Shown in pieces: positions 5,443-6,455 of a stretch of DNA of 6,455 nucleotides. The DNA comes from Deltaproteobacteria bacterium (GTDB lineage: Bacteria; Desulfobacterota; Binatia; DP-6): contig VBLA01000328.1 in the NCBI GenBank assembly GCA_005879245.1, positions 1 through 6,455 on the forward strand, in the 5' to 3' direction. The notes beneath the pieces are model-generated. The model ran no database searches and was not told where the DNA came from. It was given only the letters and a program-made list of their open reading frames with translations. A program made the position numbers and the translations under genes. Positions within the stretch are counted from its first letter, which is position 1, and every line of letters begins with the position of its first letter.

Positions 5443-6411
5443 ATGGTGGAGCGCGTAACGTCCCGGTTCGGACATGGGTCGACGGCGATGGAGGTCGTCG
5501 CGAGCATCGATCGCCACGGGAAGAACGCCATTGTGACCGGCGCCGCGTCGGGGATCGGCGTCGAGACGGCGCGCGCTCTCGCCGCCGCGGGTGCCGCCGT
5601 GACCCTCGCCGTACGGAACCGCGAGAAGGGCGAGGCGGTGGCTCGTGATGTCCGGGCCACGACCCGCAGCGATGCCGTGCGGGTCGAAGACCTCGACCTG
5701 GGAGAGCTCGGGAGCGTTCGGCGTTTCGCCGACCGCGTGCTTGCGACCGGGGCACCCGTCCACATCCTCATCAACAATGCCGGCATCATGGCGTGTCCGC
5801 TCGGGCGCACGCCGGAAGGTTTCGAGCTTCAGTTCGGGACCAACCACCTCGGGCATTTCCTGCTCGCCTGCCGGCTCGCGCCGGCGCTCAAGGCCGGCGC
5901 GCCATGCCGGGTCGTCGCGCTCAGCTCGATCGGCCACCGGCTCTCACCGGTGCACTTCGACGACGTCCACTTCGAGCGCCGCCCCTATGACCGGTGGCTG
6001 GCCTACGGACAGTCGAAGACCGCGAACGCTCTCTTCGCCGTGGAGCTCGCGCGGCGTGGGGCGGCTGCCGGCATCACCGCCAACGCCGTCCATCCGGGTG
6101 GCATCATGACCGGCCTGCAGCAGCATCTCAGCCGCGAGGACATGGACGCGCTCGGCTGGCTCGATCCCGACGGGAAGCCACGCACGGGTTTCAAGACGCC
6201 CGCGCAGGGCGCGGCCACGTCCGTCTGGGCCGCCACCGCTCCGGAGCTCGAGGGCAAGGGCGGTCGTTACCTCGAGGATTGCCAGGAAGGCGAGCCCGTC
6301 AGACCCGGCGTGCCGTTCGCCGGTTACCACCCCCACGCCCTGGACGCGGAGTCGGCCAAGCGCCTGTGGACGGTCTCGGAGCAGATGATTGGAGAGACGA
6401 TCGCTGTCTAG
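5443..6411 (+). CDS. short-chain dehydrogenase/reductase, retinol-dehydrogenase-like
   Basis: A 322-residue cytosolic Rossmann-fold oxidoreductase. The cofactor loop TGAASGIG is at residues 32-39, and AVRNR (57-60) after the second strand carries R58 and R60, which favours NADP(H). NNAG is at 111-114. The active-site tetrad is N134 (GTNHLGHF), S162 (ALSSIGHR), Y188 and K192 (YGQSK), so it is expected to be active. NAVHPGGIMTGL near 214-223 is the usual post-catalytic loop. The long segment between Ser and Tyr (LSPVHFDDVHFERRPYDRW) and the C-terminal LDAESAKRLWTVSEQMIG are typical of the retinol dehydrogenase/WW-oxidoreductase-like SDR branch. In bacteria these reduce or oxidise varied alcohols, aldehydes or ketones, so no substrate is assigned. 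About 25 residues (MVERVTSRFGHGSTAMEVVASIDRHGK in part) precede the fold, as in related bacterial enzymes. Confidence 0.93.
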   Translation: MVERVTSRFGHGSTAMEVVASIDRHGKNAIVTGAASGIGVETARALAAAGAAVTLAVRNREKGEAVARDVRATTRSDAVRVEDLDLGELGSVRRFADRVLATGAPVHILINNAGIMACPLGRTPEGFELQFGTNHLGHFLLACRLAPALKAGAPCRVVALSSIGHRLSPVHFDDVHFERRPYDRWLAYGQSKTANALFAVELARRGAAAGITANAVHPGGIMTGLQQHLSREDMDALGWLDPDGKPRTGFKTPAQGAATSVWAATAPELEGKGGRYLEDCQEGEPVRPGVPFAGYHPHALDAESAKRLWTVSEQMIGETIAV

Positions 6412-6455
6412 TCGCGGTAGTTAGCCGCCCCGTTCGCAGCCGCCAGCGCCGCCCG

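Noticed and set aside
6408..6455. Minus-strand partial frame reading RAALAAANGAANYRD-stop, overlapping the dehydrogenase stop by 4 bp
   Set aside because: It could be the 3' end of a convergent gene beyond the window, but 15 Ala-rich residues are not enough to support a gene.

Overview
The window is G+C-rich throughout, with strongly G/C-biased third codon positions, GTG as well as ATG starts, and short intergenic gaps. It reads as a chromosomal stretch of a Gram-negative-type, probably environmental or uncultured bacterium: there are secreted proteins, a lipoprotein and a heme-c-type motif. A Rokubacteria/Binatota/'deltaproteobacterial'-like origin is a guess from gene style only. I see no rRNA, tRNA, CRISPR array, insertion sequence, phage gene or attachment site.

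Layout: (1) 68-923 (+): a small secreted Cys/His-motif protein followed 4 nt later by a four-helix DUF2231-type membrane protein. (2) 951-1646 (-), convergent with the first pair: a secreted protein with a single CXXCH heme-c motif. (3) 1788-2054 (+): a small unrecognised protein, divergent from the heme protein across 141 nt. (4) 2064-3591 (-): a DedA-family membrane protein followed by a BtuF-like (PF01497) substrate-binding-fold protein whose 5' end looks damaged. (5) 3592-3798: a 207-nt divergent regulatory region with several inverted repeats. (6) 3799-5301 (+): a His-rich lipoprotein and, 6 nt later, an alpha/beta-hydrolase (lipase-like). (7) 5443-6411 (+): an NADP-type short-chain dehydrogenase with its own leader. 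The last 44 nt hold nothing I can support.

The genes do not form one obvious pathway. The first three may together be an envelope redox or heme-associated group (inference). The rest looks like ordinary housekeeping and accessory content. Two observations stand out. First, the BtuF-like gene lacks its usual N-terminal strand and ATE(I)-type segment, and an ATGA overlap start sits one frame off the conserved body, as expected after a roughly 60-nt deletion or an assembly error. Second, the hexamer CTACGC occurs five times on the two strands, always in the three larger intergenic regions and each time facing a downstream gene, which suggests the local -10 promoter element. I did not find a convincing new defence, mobile or RNA system here.
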